A stretch of 64,000 bases of DNA from Polynucleobacter alcilacus. Its GTDB lineage: Bacteria; Pseudomonadota; Gammaproteobacteria; Burkholderiales; Burkholderiaceae. Every line of letters begins with the position of its first letter. Within the stretch, counting starts at the first letter, position 1. Position numbers and translations under genes: made by a program. Below are positions 27,985 to 35,888 of the stretch, in pieces. The stretch is from the NCBI RefSeq assembly GCF_018881545.1, contig NZ_JACVQD010000001.1:958039-1022038 (forward strand), given 5' to 3'. The notes beneath the pieces are model-generated. The model ran no database searches, was not told the origin of the DNA, and saw only the letters and a program-made list of their open reading frames with translations.

Positions 27985-28534
27985 CGTGCTTCCAAAGCAC
28001 ATCCGTGCCACCGGCCGCACGATTCAAAATTCGCGACAGAACAAACAATAAATCCGATAAGCGATTGACGTATTGACGCGGGGAATCATACAAAGGCTCT
28101 TCCCAACCTAAACGCACTATAGAACGCTCAGCTCTTCTACAGACAGTGCGGCAAACATGCGCCTGGGCAGCAGCACGCGTTCCACCTGGCAAAATAAACT
28201 CGGTTAATGGCGGTAAATCTTTATTGTATTTTTCAAGCCAAACGTCTAACTGAGCAACATGATCTGGGTTTAGGAGTTTGTAATTTGGGATGCAAAGTTC
28301 ACCCCCTAAATCAAATAAATCATGCTGCACTTGCAAGAAAAGCACTCTTAATTCAGCAGAAATGCTTGTGGGGATCTCTTCAGTCATCAAAACACCGATT
28401 TCAGAGTTCAGCTCATCCACGTCACCCATGGCGCAAATTCGTAAATGATCCTTTTCAACGCGACTTCCGTCACCTAAGCCAGTCATGCCAGCATCACCAG
28501 TTCTAGTGGCAATTTTCGATAGTCGATTTCCCAT
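27965..28534 (-). CDS. PduO-type cob(I)alamin adenosyltransferase
   Basis: This enzyme adenosylates cob(I)alamin to make coenzyme B12. PduO-type motifs: A-T-R-T-G-D-A-G-M-T-G-L-G-D-G at the N-terminus (ATP site), C-R-R-A-E-R-S-I-V-R-L (central helix) and V-N-R-L-S-D-L-L-F-V-L-S-R near the end. I begin it at the ATG 28534 (189 aa), where homology starts. A frame extending to 28777 would lie inside glcD on the other strand. No cobalamin-synthesis genes accompany it, so it may serve imported corrinoids. It starts 18 bp from the longest possible glcD start, in divergent orientation. Confidence 0.92.
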   Translation of the reverse strand: MGNRLSKIATRTGDAGMTGLGDGSRVEKDHLRICAMGDVDELNSEIGVLMTEEIPTSISAELRVLFLQVQHDLFDLGGELCIPNYKLLNPDHVAQLDVWLEKYNKDLPPLTEFILPGGTRAAAQAHVCRTVCRRAERSIVRLGWEEPLYDSPRQYVNRLSDLLFVLSRILNRAAGGTDVLWKHEKKETK

Positions 28535-28552
28535 AGCCTTAATTATAAGTAA

Positions 28553-30067
28553 ATGGCTAAAATGGTTGCTATGAACATGGTGATCCCGCCCCCCGATATA
28601 GCCGCTATTAGTGCGCTTCAAGCCAAACTCGTCTCCGCCTTGCGCCCTATCCTCCCTGAATACGCCCTGCTTTGGGAGCCTGAGGACACGATTCCCTATG
28701 AATGTGATGGCTTGGCAGCCTATAAACGGATGCCTTTGGCTGTAGCGCTCCCAGAAACGGAAGAGCAAGTTGCCCAAATCCTGAAAATTTGCTTCGAGAT
28801 GAAAATTCCAGTGGTTCCACGCGGATCTGGCACTGGCTTATCTGGTGGTGCGATGCCAATATCTCAAGGTTTGGTGCTTTCGCTAGCGAAGCTTAAGAAG
28901 ATACTGAGTATTGATTCATTTACCCGCACTGCAGTAGTTCAGCCTGGGGTGCGCAATCTAGCCATATCAGAGGCAGTAGCTCATTTAGGTCTGTACTACG
29001 CTCCCGACCCATCATCCCAAATTGCCTGCTCCATTGGTGGCAACGTCAATGAAAATTCTGGCGGTGTTCACTGCCTTAAATATGGCCTGACATTGCATAA
29101 CGTTCTCCGAGTACGCGGCATTCTGATGAATGGTGAAATTGTGGAGTTTGGCAGTCTTGCACCAGACTCTCCAGGATTAGACTTACTTGCAGTCGTGATG
29201 GGTAGCGAGGGTATGCTTGCAGTCGTCACCGAAGTCACTGTGAAGCTAGTGGCTAAACCCAAATTAGCTCGCGTCATCATGGCTAGCTTTGACGATATTG
29301 AAAAAGGGGGCAACGCCGTTGCAGCCATCATCGCTGCAGGCATTATTCCCGCTGGTTTAGAAATGATGGATAAAGCTACCACGCGAGCTGTAGAAGAATT
29401 TGTGCATGCCGGTTACGACTTAGATGCTGTAGCAATTTTGCTTTGTGAATCTGACGGCACTCCCGAAGAAGTTGCTGAAGAAATTGAACGCATGACTAAG
29501 GTACTTGAAGAGTCAGGCGCTAGTGGAATTCAAATTTCTAAAGATGAGAGTGAGCGCCTAAAATTTTGGAGTGGTCGCAAGAATGCATTTCCAGCAGCTG
29601 GCCGTCTGGCGCCCGATTACTACTGTATGGATGGCACGATTCCCCGTCGGCATATTGCTACTTTGCTGAAGCGTATTGCAGGCATGGAAGAAAAATATGG
29701 CTTAGGTTGCTTGAATGTGTTTCATGCGGGTGATGGCAATATGCATCCCCTCATTTTATTTAACGGCGCCGATCAAGATGAATGGCACCGCGCAGAAGAA
29801 TTCGGTACTGAGATACTGGAAGCCTGCGTAGAGCTAGGCGGGACCATTACTGGCGAACACGGAGTTGGTATCGAAAAGATTAATTCCATGTGCGTCCAGT
29901 TTGGCGAAGGGGAACGGGAAGCTTTCTGGGGAGTGAAGAGTGCATTTGATCCAGAAAAACTGTTGAACCCAGATAAAGCGATCCCCACTCTAAATCGTTG
30001 CGCCGAATACGGTCGTATGCGTATTAGCGGCGGAAAACTTCCTCACCCAGAGTTGGAACGCTTCTAA
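28553..30067 (+). CDS. glcD: Glycolate oxidase subunit GlcD (FAD-linked)
   Basis: GlcD is the FAD-binding catalytic subunit of the membrane-associated glycolate dehydrogenase GlcDEF, which makes glyoxylate. Sequence: P-Y-E-C-D-G-L-A-A-Y, P-R-G-S-G-T-G-L-S-G-G-A (FAD-binding type 4), A-P-D-P-S-S-Q-I-A-C-S-I-G-G-N-V, and in the C-terminal half F-H-A-G-D-G-N-M-H-P-L and G-E-H-G-V-G. The end P-H-P-E-L-E-R-F matches E. coli GlcD. The true start may be one of several ATGs (28553, 28562, 28571, 28577). The first leaves almost no room for a promoter beside the divergent neighbour. Stop and glcE start overlap as TAATG. Confidence 0.95.
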   Translation: MAKMVAMNMVIPPPDIAAISALQAKLVSALRPILPEYALLWEPEDTIPYECDGLAAYKRMPLAVALPETEEQVAQILKICFEMKIPVVPRGSGTGLSGGAMPISQGLVLSLAKLKKILSIDSFTRTAVVQPGVRNLAISEAVAHLGLYYAPDPSSQIACSIGGNVNENSGGVHCLKYGLTLHNVLRVRGILMNGEIVEFGSLAPDSPGLDLLAVVMGSEGMLAVVTEVTVKLVAKPKLARVIMASFDDIEKGGNAVAAIIAAGIIPAGLEMMDKATTRAVEEFVHAGYDLDAVAILLCESDGTPEEVAEEIERMTKVLEESGASGIQISKDESERLKFWSGRKNAFPAAGRLAPDYYCMDGTIPRRHIATLLKRIAGMEEKYGLGCLNVFHAGDGNMHPLILFNGADQDEWHRAEEFGTEILEACVELGGTITGEHGVGIEKINSMCVQFGEGEREAFWGVKSAFDPEKLLNPDKAIPTLNRCAEYGRMRISGGKLPHPELERF

Positions 30068-31221
30068 TGAATGTTAGCAATGCAACAAGTGACGCAACAA
30101 TTGATGTATTTCGTGAGCAGATTCTCAATGCAGCTAAGAACAACACACAACTCTCCATTGAAGGGGGAGGTACTAAGTCTTGGTATGGCAATCCCAATAG
30201 CTTTGCAAAACTAGACACGCGCACATATTCAGGAATTCTGGAATACCAGCCAGAAGAATTGGTAATTACTGCCTGTGCCGGCACACCCCTTAAAGAAATT
30301 GAAGCAGCCCTCAAAGAAAAAAATCAGGCCTTGCCGTTTGAGCCACCCCATTTTGGAGAACAGGCAACCTTTGGCGGTGCAATCGCCGCAGGTCTAGCTG
30401 GGCCAGGCCGCATTAGCGTTGGCAACTTCCGCGATTTTGTTTTGGGTGCGCGCATTTTGGATGGCAAGGGTCAAGATCTTGCGTTTGGCGGCAAGGTCAT
30501 GAAGAATGTCGCGGGCTATGATGTTTCGCGTCTGCTACCAGGCTCCATGGGTACATTGTCATTATTGTTGGAAGCCTCAGTAAAAGTTCTACCAAAGCCT
30601 GCAGCTACAGCAACACTGCGTTGCCAGATTTCGCAAGAAAAAGCATTGCGTTTTTTAAATGAATGGGCGGGGCAGCCTTTGCCCTTATCCGCGAGTTGTT
30701 GGATTGGTAACGTAAGTGGCGAGGGTGAGCTCAGCATCCGCTTGGCCGGTGCTACTGCTGCAGTAAAGTCCGCCCTACCACTCATCAGTTCCTTAGTAAT
30801 GGCAAGCGAAGTAGATCCCCAAAAAGCAGAGGCATTTTGGAATGATTTGCGAGAACATCAACTTTCAGCGTTTGGCACGCTTGCAGGTGATCAAACCCTC
30901 TACCGTTTTGCCTTACCAGCAGCATGTGGAAAAATCGATATCCCCAATGCAGAAGGTGAACTTGTGCTTGAGTGGCACGGCCAGCAACGTTGGATCAAAG
31001 CGCCCGGGGATGAAGCGACATTTACAGCCATTAAAAATATTGCCTCCAGTCATGGTGGGCATGCTAGTCGCTTTAAGCAAGGCGCTAAGCTGGATCCCGC
31101 TTTTCAACGCTTTACCTTACTCTCCGAACAAGCTCACTCCAAAGCCCTTGAAACAGTTCAAGAGCGCCTGAGATCTGCCTTTGATCCAGCGGGTGTATTT
31201 GCTACAAAACGTCTTCCGTAA
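30067..31221 (+). CDS. glcE: Glycolate oxidase subunit GlcE (FAD-binding)
   Basis: This is the second FAD-binding type 4 subunit of glycolate dehydrogenase. N-terminal motifs L-S-I-E-G-G-G-T-K-S-W-Y-G, P-E-E-L-V-I-T-A and F-E-P-P-H-F-G are followed by A-T-F-G-G-A-I-A-A-G-L-A-G-P-G-R. The segment K-V-M-K-N-V-A-G-Y-D-V-S-R-L is diagnostic of GlcE, as is the end F-D-P-A-G-V-F. 384 aa, slightly longer than E. coli GlcE. The start overlaps the glcD stop by one base, so it is translationally coupled, and glcF begins 8 bp after its stop. Confidence 0.94.
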   Translation: MNVSNATSDATIDVFREQILNAAKNNTQLSIEGGGTKSWYGNPNSFAKLDTRTYSGILEYQPEELVITACAGTPLKEIEAALKEKNQALPFEPPHFGEQATFGGAIAAGLAGPGRISVGNFRDFVLGARILDGKGQDLAFGGKVMKNVAGYDVSRLLPGSMGTLSLLLEASVKVLPKPAATATLRCQISQEKALRFLNEWAGQPLPLSASCWIGNVSGEGELSIRLAGATAAVKSALPLISSLVMASEVDPQKAEAFWNDLREHQLSAFGTLAGDQTLYRFALPAACGKIDIPNAEGELVLEWHGQQRWIKAPGDEATFTAIKNIASSHGGHASRFKQGAKLDPAFQRFTLLSEQAHSKALETVQERLRSAFDPAGVFATKRLP

Positions 31222-31229
31222 ATATTTAT

Positions 31230-32510
31230 ATGCAAACTCAACTCGCCCCTCAATTTGCTAATACACCGGAAGGTCTAGAAGCAGCTCGCATTTTGGGTAA
31301 ATGTGTCCACTGTGGTTTTTGCACTGCTACCTGTCCAACCTATCAACTTTTGGGCGATGAGTTAGATGGCCCCCGTGGCCGAATTTATCTCATCAAACAA
31401 ATGGCAGAGGGTCAGACTCCAACTGAAAAAACACGTCTACACTTAGATCGCTGTCTTACTTGCCGCAATTGCGAGAGCTCTTGTCCTAGCGGAGTGCAAT
31501 ATGGCAACTTGGTTGATATTGGTCGTAAATGGGTTGAGGAAAATACTCCGGAGCGCCCTCTTGTGGAAAGGCTTACGCGCTGGGCCCTTAAAGAAGGACT
31601 TACCAAGCCTGCTTTGTTCAACTCTGCAATGACATTGGGTCGCTTGATGCGCCCACTCATGCCAAGTGGCATCAAACGCAAGATTCCAGAGATTAAGAAT
31701 GCAGGTTTAGCACGATCAACTGATCCTTATGCAAGACCTGCAACAACCCACGCTCGCAAAATGCTCATTTTGGAGGGCTGTGTTCAACCTGGTATGCTCC
31801 CAAATATTAATTCGGCAACAGCGCGTGTTTTAGATGCCCTGAAGATTCAATTGATTAGCGCACCTAATGCAACTTGCTGTGGTGCTTTGCGTTATCACTT
31901 AAATGATCAAGCTGGCGGCTTAGACAACGCCAGACAAAATATTGATGCCTGGTGGCCTCTAGTTGAAAATGGGGTTGAGGCGATTGTGATGACTGCTTCT
32001 GGCTGCGGTGTGATGGTTAAGGATTATGGCCATCTCTTTGCCAATGATGCGAGTTATGCAGTCAAAGCCAAAAGAATTTCAGAGCTCACCAAAGATATTT
32101 CTGAAATTCTGCCAAGCCTCCAAAATGAATTAATTGAGCTAATCGGTACAGACCAAAAATCAGGTGTGGTGTACCACCCGCCTTGCACTTTGCAACATGG
32201 CCAACAAATTCGTGGCAAGGTGGAGGGCCTTTTAAGCAGTCTTGGGGTTGGCGTACGCTTATGTACAGATAGCCACCTCTGCTGTGGCTCTGCTGGTACC
32301 TATTCAGTAACCCAGCCTGAGCTATCCGAGCAATTACGTAAGAACAAACTCACTCACTTAAATGCTGCCTGTGAAGAATCTGGCGCTGAGGTAATTGTGT
32401 CAGGCAATATTGGCTGTATTGCTCATTTACAACAAGAAGATACTCCCGTACTCCATTGGATTGAAATTGTTGATCAGTTGATGAACAAACAATCCACTAA
32501 GACCAAATGA
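31230..32510 (+). CDS. glcF: Glycolate oxidase iron-sulfur subunit GlcF
   Basis: GlcF carries electrons from GlcDE to the quinone pool. Two ferredoxin-type clusters are visible: C-V-H-C-G-F-C-T-A-T-C-P (about residues 27-38) and C-L-T-C-R-N-C-E-S-S-C-P (about 77-88). Two Cys-rich CCG domains follow: C-C-G-A-L-R-Y-H near residue 215 and L-C-C-G-S-A-G-T-Y near residue 352. 426 aa. Its stop overlaps the yggS start in ATGA. The GlcDEF set gives growth on glycolate, an abundant phytoplankton exudate, in line with a planktonic freshwater life (inference). Confidence 0.95.
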   Translation: MQTQLAPQFANTPEGLEAARILGKCVHCGFCTATCPTYQLLGDELDGPRGRIYLIKQMAEGQTPTEKTRLHLDRCLTCRNCESSCPSGVQYGNLVDIGRKWVEENTPERPLVERLTRWALKEGLTKPALFNSAMTLGRLMRPLMPSGIKRKIPEIKNAGLARSTDPYARPATTHARKMLILEGCVQPGMLPNINSATARVLDALKIQLISAPNATCCGALRYHLNDQAGGLDNARQNIDAWWPLVENGVEAIVMTASGCGVMVKDYGHLFANDASYAVKAKRISELTKDISEILPSLQNELIELIGTDQKSGVVYHPPCTLQHGQQIRGKVEGLLSSLGVGVRLCTDSHLCCGSAGTYSVTQPELSEQLRKNKLTHLNAACEESGAEVIVSGNIGCIAHLQQEDTPVLHWIEIVDQLMNKQSTKTK

Positions 32511-33232
32511 ACTCAATCGTGGTTAATCTCATGAAAGTGAGAGAGCGTATTGAGCTCGCAGCTTTGGCTGCAAAGCGCGAACCAGAAGAGATTGAACTAT
32601 TAGCAGTGAGTAAAACCTTCCCTGCTACGGCAGTGGAAGAAGCAATGCATGCAGGGCAAACTGCTTTCGGCGAGAACTATGTTCAAGAGGGTGTTGAAAA
32701 GATTCAACAGCTTGCCAAATTACGCCCCTGGTTGGTATGGCACTTCATTGGCCCACTTCAAAGTAATAAAACGAGAGAAGTCGCTGAGCATTTTGACTGG
32801 GTGCACAGCGTTGACCGACTCAAGATTGCAGAACGCTTATCTTCACAGCGAGGAGAGTTCCCAGATTTAGCTGAATTACAGATCTGTGTTCAGGTCAATG
32901 TCAGTGAAGAAGCTACTAAAAGCGGTATTTCTCTTGCTGACGCTGAAGAACTCTGTGATGCCATTGCCAAATTACCCAACGTCATCCTGAGGGGGCTTAT
33001 GGCCATTCCAGCTCCAAGCGCAGATCCAAGCGATCAGCGCCAAGCTTTTGCGCGGGTTCGTGAGTGCTTCAAGCATATCCAAATCACTCGCTTTAGTAAT
33101 CCTGGCTATCAATTCTTCGACACCTTATCTATGGGAATGTCTGATGATTTAGAGGCTGCGATTGCTGAAGGTAGCACGATGATTCGCGTTGGAACGGCGA
33201 TTTTTGGGAAGCGCGATAAGATTACTGTATGA
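32507..33232 (+). CDS. yggS: YggS-family pyridoxal-phosphate homeostasis protein
   Basis: This is a small PLP-binding alanine-racemase-fold protein without known enzyme activity that buffers the PLP pool (YggS/PLPBP). The PLP lysine is in L-L-A-V-S-K-T-F (about residue 35). F-G-E-N-Y-V-Q-E, W-H-F-I-G-P-L-Q-S-N-K and H-S-V-D-R-L are typical, and L-S-M-G-M-S-D-D-L-E-A-A-I closes the phosphate site. 241 aa. It overlaps glcF (ATGA) upstream and proC (ATGA) downstream. The yggS-proC pairing is very common in bacteria; its coupling to glcDEF is less usual. Confidence 0.95.
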   Translation: MNSIVVNLMKVRERIELAALAAKREPEEIELLAVSKTFPATAVEEAMHAGQTAFGENYVQEGVEKIQQLAKLRPWLVWHFIGPLQSNKTREVAEHFDWVHSVDRLKIAERLSSQRGEFPDLAELQICVQVNVSEEATKSGISLADAEELCDAIAKLPNVILRGLMAIPAPSADPSDQRQAFARVRECFKHIQITRFSNPGYQFFDTLSMGMSDDLEAAIAEGSTMIRVGTAIFGKRDKITV

Positions 33233-34086
33233 GCGCACAAAACCAGGCAAATACGCATATCACATTTATTGGGGGCGGCAATATGGGTCGCGCTTTGATT
33301 AGTGGTTTGCTGGCTAGTGGATTTACCTCTAATCAAATCTCCGTACTTGAAGCGAATGCGGCTACCGCATTCAAATTACATGAAGATTTTGGAGTTCAAG
33401 GGATCGACTCTTTAGAACATATCGCTTTTGACTTTTCCAAAAATAATGTCGTTGTGATGGCGATTAAGCCGCAAGACTTTAATTTAGCTGCCAAAGATTT
33501 AGCTTCTAAGCTCAAGCATGCAACTGCCCCAGGTCCATTGATTCTGAGTATTGCTGCAGGTATTCGTTTGAAGGACATGAGTCGTTGGCTAGATCATGCA
33601 CGTTGCGTACGCGCTATGCCAAATACCCCCGCATTAATTGGTAAGGGTATTACCGGTTTATTTGCTGAAGCTGCAGTGAAGGCTGATGATCGTCAACTCG
33701 CTGAAACGATTTGCAGTGCAGTAGGTCAAAGCATTTGGGTTTCTGAAGAAAAACTGATGGATGTAGTGACTGCCCTATCCGGCAGTGGTCCAGCCTATGT
33801 CTTTGCCTTCCTAGAGGCAATGCAATCTGCTGGAGAGAAGCTTGGTCTAGATACTGACAATGCGCGTAAGCTTGCCTATGCGACCTTAGAGGGTGCTGCT
33901 CAGCTTGCCCATAACTCCGATGAGCCCGCCAGCGTGCTGCGTGAGCGAGTGACTTCTAAAGGCGGAACCACCGCAGCAGCTCTAGAGGTGATGAAGCAAC
34001 ATGGCTGGAATGAGATTTTGGAAAAAGCCATTGATGCAGCTAGTCAGCGTGGCAAGGCCATGGGTGATGAGCTAGGTAAGGGCTAA
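33229..34086 (+). CDS. proC: Pyrroline-5-carboxylate reductase
   Basis: ProC reduces pyrroline-5-carboxylate to proline with NAD(P)H. The Rossmann motif [13 protein letters not shown] is at residues 11-23. Then come [16 protein letters not shown], and the C-terminal family signature with [11 protein letters not shown] and [11 protein letters not shown]. 285 aa. It overlaps the end of yggS by 4 nt and its stop overlaps the convergent ubiA stop by 4 nt, leaving no room for a terminator. Confidence 0.96.
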   Translation: MSAQNQANTHITFIGGGNMGRALISGLLASGFTSNQISVLEANAATAFKLHEDFGVQGIDSLEHIAFDFSKNNVVVMAIKPQDFNLAAKDLASKLKHATAPGPLILSIAAGIRLKDMSRWLDHARCVRAMPNTPALIGKGITGLFAEAAVKADDRQLAETICSAVGQSIWVSEEKLMDVVTALSGSGPAYVFAFLEAMQSAGEKLGLDTDNARKLAYATLEGAAQLAHNSDEPASVLRERVTSKGGTTAAALEVMKQHGWNEILEKAIDAASQRGKAMGDELGKG

Positions 34087-34952
34087 GTCAGAGCTAAGCC
34101 GAGCACAATCCCCAGAAATAAAAATCCGCCCAACCAGTTGTTGTGACGAAAGGCTCTAAAGCACTCCTCCCTCTTGCGAGTAGAGATAAGCTTCAAGTGA
34201 TATACAGCACAAGCCAAGGCTGCAAACCAGCCGACTAAAAAATAATTACTCAAGTCAGCCAATTGGGCGACCCAAAGCTGACTAATGAATAAGATGGCGT
34301 AACTGATTGCTATCGCCGTCACATCATATTGGCCAAAAGTAATAGCTGAAGTACGTAAACCTAGGCGTAGATCATCCTCTCGATCAACCATGGCATAAGC
34401 AGTGTCATAAGCAATAGCCCAAAAAATATTTCCCACAAACAAGATCCATGCTTCAAGGGGAATGGAATCCAAGATAGCGGCATAGGCCATTGGAATACCG
34501 AAGCCAAAGGCAATCCCCAAAATAGCCTGTGGCATCGCGAAGAAGCGTTTTGTAAAGGGGTAGATAAAGGCCACCAATAGAGCCAATACAGATAGTTTCT
34601 TGGTATAGCCGTTCAAAGGCTGAATCAATAGGAAGGCGATCAAAGCCAACACTGCAGCAACCAATAGTGCTTCTTTGCCAGAAATTTTTCCACTGGTGAC
34701 TGGGCGCCCTTGCGTTCGCAAAACATGGCGATCAAAATCACGATCGGCATAGTCATTGATTGCACAGCCCGCACTACGCATCAAGAAGGTACCCACCACA
34801 AAAATGAATACTATTTTGAAGTCAGGCAAACCACCGCTGGCTAGCCATAATGCCCACAAGGTTGGCCATAAAAGTAAAAGCGTACCAATTGGCTTATCCA
34901 AACGAATGAGATAAGCATAATTCACAAAGCGATCAAGCAAGCGCTGGTGCAT
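34083..34952 (-). CDS. ubiA: 4-hydroxybenzoate octaprenyltransferase
   Basis: UbiA prenylates 4-hydroxybenzoate in ubiquinone synthesis at the inner membrane. The two Asp-rich motifs are present: [11 protein letters not shown] (about residue 75) and [12 protein letters not shown] (about 190). Eight or nine hydrophobic helices are visible. I start at the ATG 34952 (289 aa), which forms TGATG with the oxyR stop. The frame could be read from 34982, but that lies in oxyR. Linkage to oxyR through a one-base overlap puts quinone synthesis on the same transcript as the peroxide regulator. Confidence 0.94.
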   Translation of the reverse strand: MHQRLLDRFVNYAYLIRLDKPIGTLLLLWPTLWALWLASGGLPDFKIVFIFVVGTFLMRSAGCAINDYADRDFDRHVLRTQGRPVTSGKISGKEALLVAAVLALIAFLLIQPLNGYTKKLSVLALLVAFIYPFTKRFFAMPQAILGIAFGFGIPMAYAAILDSIPLEAWILFVGNIFWAIAYDTAYAMVDREDDLRLGLRTSAITFGQYDVTAIAISYAILFISQLWVAQLADLSNYFLVGWFAALACAVYHLKLISTRKREECFRAFRHNNWLGGFLFLGIVLGLALT

Positions 34953-35878
34953 CAAACCAAGGTCACTCCCGGCAAGTCGCAACTGCGAATGATTTTCGCA
35001 AGCTCATGCATGACAACGGTCCGTGGATAACTCTTGCGCCACACCAAACAAACTCGTCTCGTCGGAACTGGACTGTCAAGTGGGATATACCGAATCAAAC
35101 CATTTTGCGAGGCAGGATCTACCACTGAGGTACGCGGTAACACAGAAATTCCGATCCCACCTGCCACCATTTGCCGAATAGTCTCTAATGAGGAACCTTC
35201 AAAGCTATGATGCTCACCCAAGGTTGACCCAGAACCAAGGCGATTCAATTCTGGGCAAACTCCCAGTACATGATCTCTAAAGCAGTGTCCGGCGCCAAGC
35301 AATAAAGTGTTCTGTTCTTTGAGTTCTTGATGACCTATCGATTTGCGATCTTCCCAGGGATGACCTTTGGGTACAGCCACTAAAAATGGCTCTTCATATA
35401 AATCGATAACATCTAAACCTGCGCTAGCAAAAGGATCAGCTAACACCGCACAATCCAAGCTACCTTGACGCAACATCTCTAATAAGCGTACCGTGAAGTT
35501 TTCTTCTAAGAATAAAGGGGCATTAGGCAAGCGCTTTCTTGCCACTCTTACTAAGCTTGGCAAAAGATAAGGTGCGATTGTATAAATCGCTCCTAATCTC
35601 AATGGACCAGATAGTGGATCTTGGCCATGCTTCGCAAGATGCTTTAAAGAGTTGGCCTCCTCTAAAACCCGTTGCGCCTGCTCAACAATGAGTGCTCCCA
35701 AAGCTGTCATTGCGACTTCAGAGTTTGTCCGCTCAAAGATCTGGGTTGACAGCTCTTCTTCTAGTTTTTTAACTGCCACAGATAAAGTGGGTTGTGATAC
35801 AAAACAGGCCTCAGCAGCACGACCAAAGTGGCGCTCTCGGGCTACAGCAACAATGTAACGAAGTTCTGTCAGGGTCAT
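34952..35878 (-). CDS. oxyR: Hydrogen-peroxide-sensing regulator OxyR
   Basis: OxyR is a LysR-type regulator switched by peroxide-driven disulfide formation. The N-terminal helix-turn-helix lies in [17 protein letters not shown] (residues 24-40). The redox pair sits at C199 and C208 in [12 protein letters not shown], exactly the E. coli OxyR numbering, which separates it from other LysR proteins. 308 aa. It begins 10 bp after recG and its stop overlaps ubiA. An oxyR-recG operon is known in Pseudomonas aeruginosa, so the pairing of peroxide sensing with a repair helicase is not unique. Confidence 0.93.
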   Translation of the reverse strand: MTLTELRYIVAVARERHFGRAAEACFVSQPTLSVAVKKLEEELSTQIFERTNSEVAMTALGALIVEQAQRVLEEANSLKHLAKHGQDPLSGPLRLGAIYTIAPYLLPSLVRVARKRLPNAPLFLEENFTVRLLEMLRQGSLDCAVLADPFASAGLDVIDLYEEPFLVAVPKGHPWEDRKSIGHQELKEQNTLLLGAGHCFRDHVLGVCPELNRLGSGSTLGEHHSFEGSSLETIRQMVAGGIGISVLPRTSVVDPASQNGLIRYIPLDSPVPTRRVCLVWRKSYPRTVVMHELAKIIRSCDLPGVTLV

Positions 35879-35888
35879 AGGTTAATTA

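Noticed and set aside
28535..28777. 81-residue N-terminal extension of the adenosyltransferase
   Set aside because: It lies antisense to the conserved start of glcD, and family homology begins at the ATG 28534.
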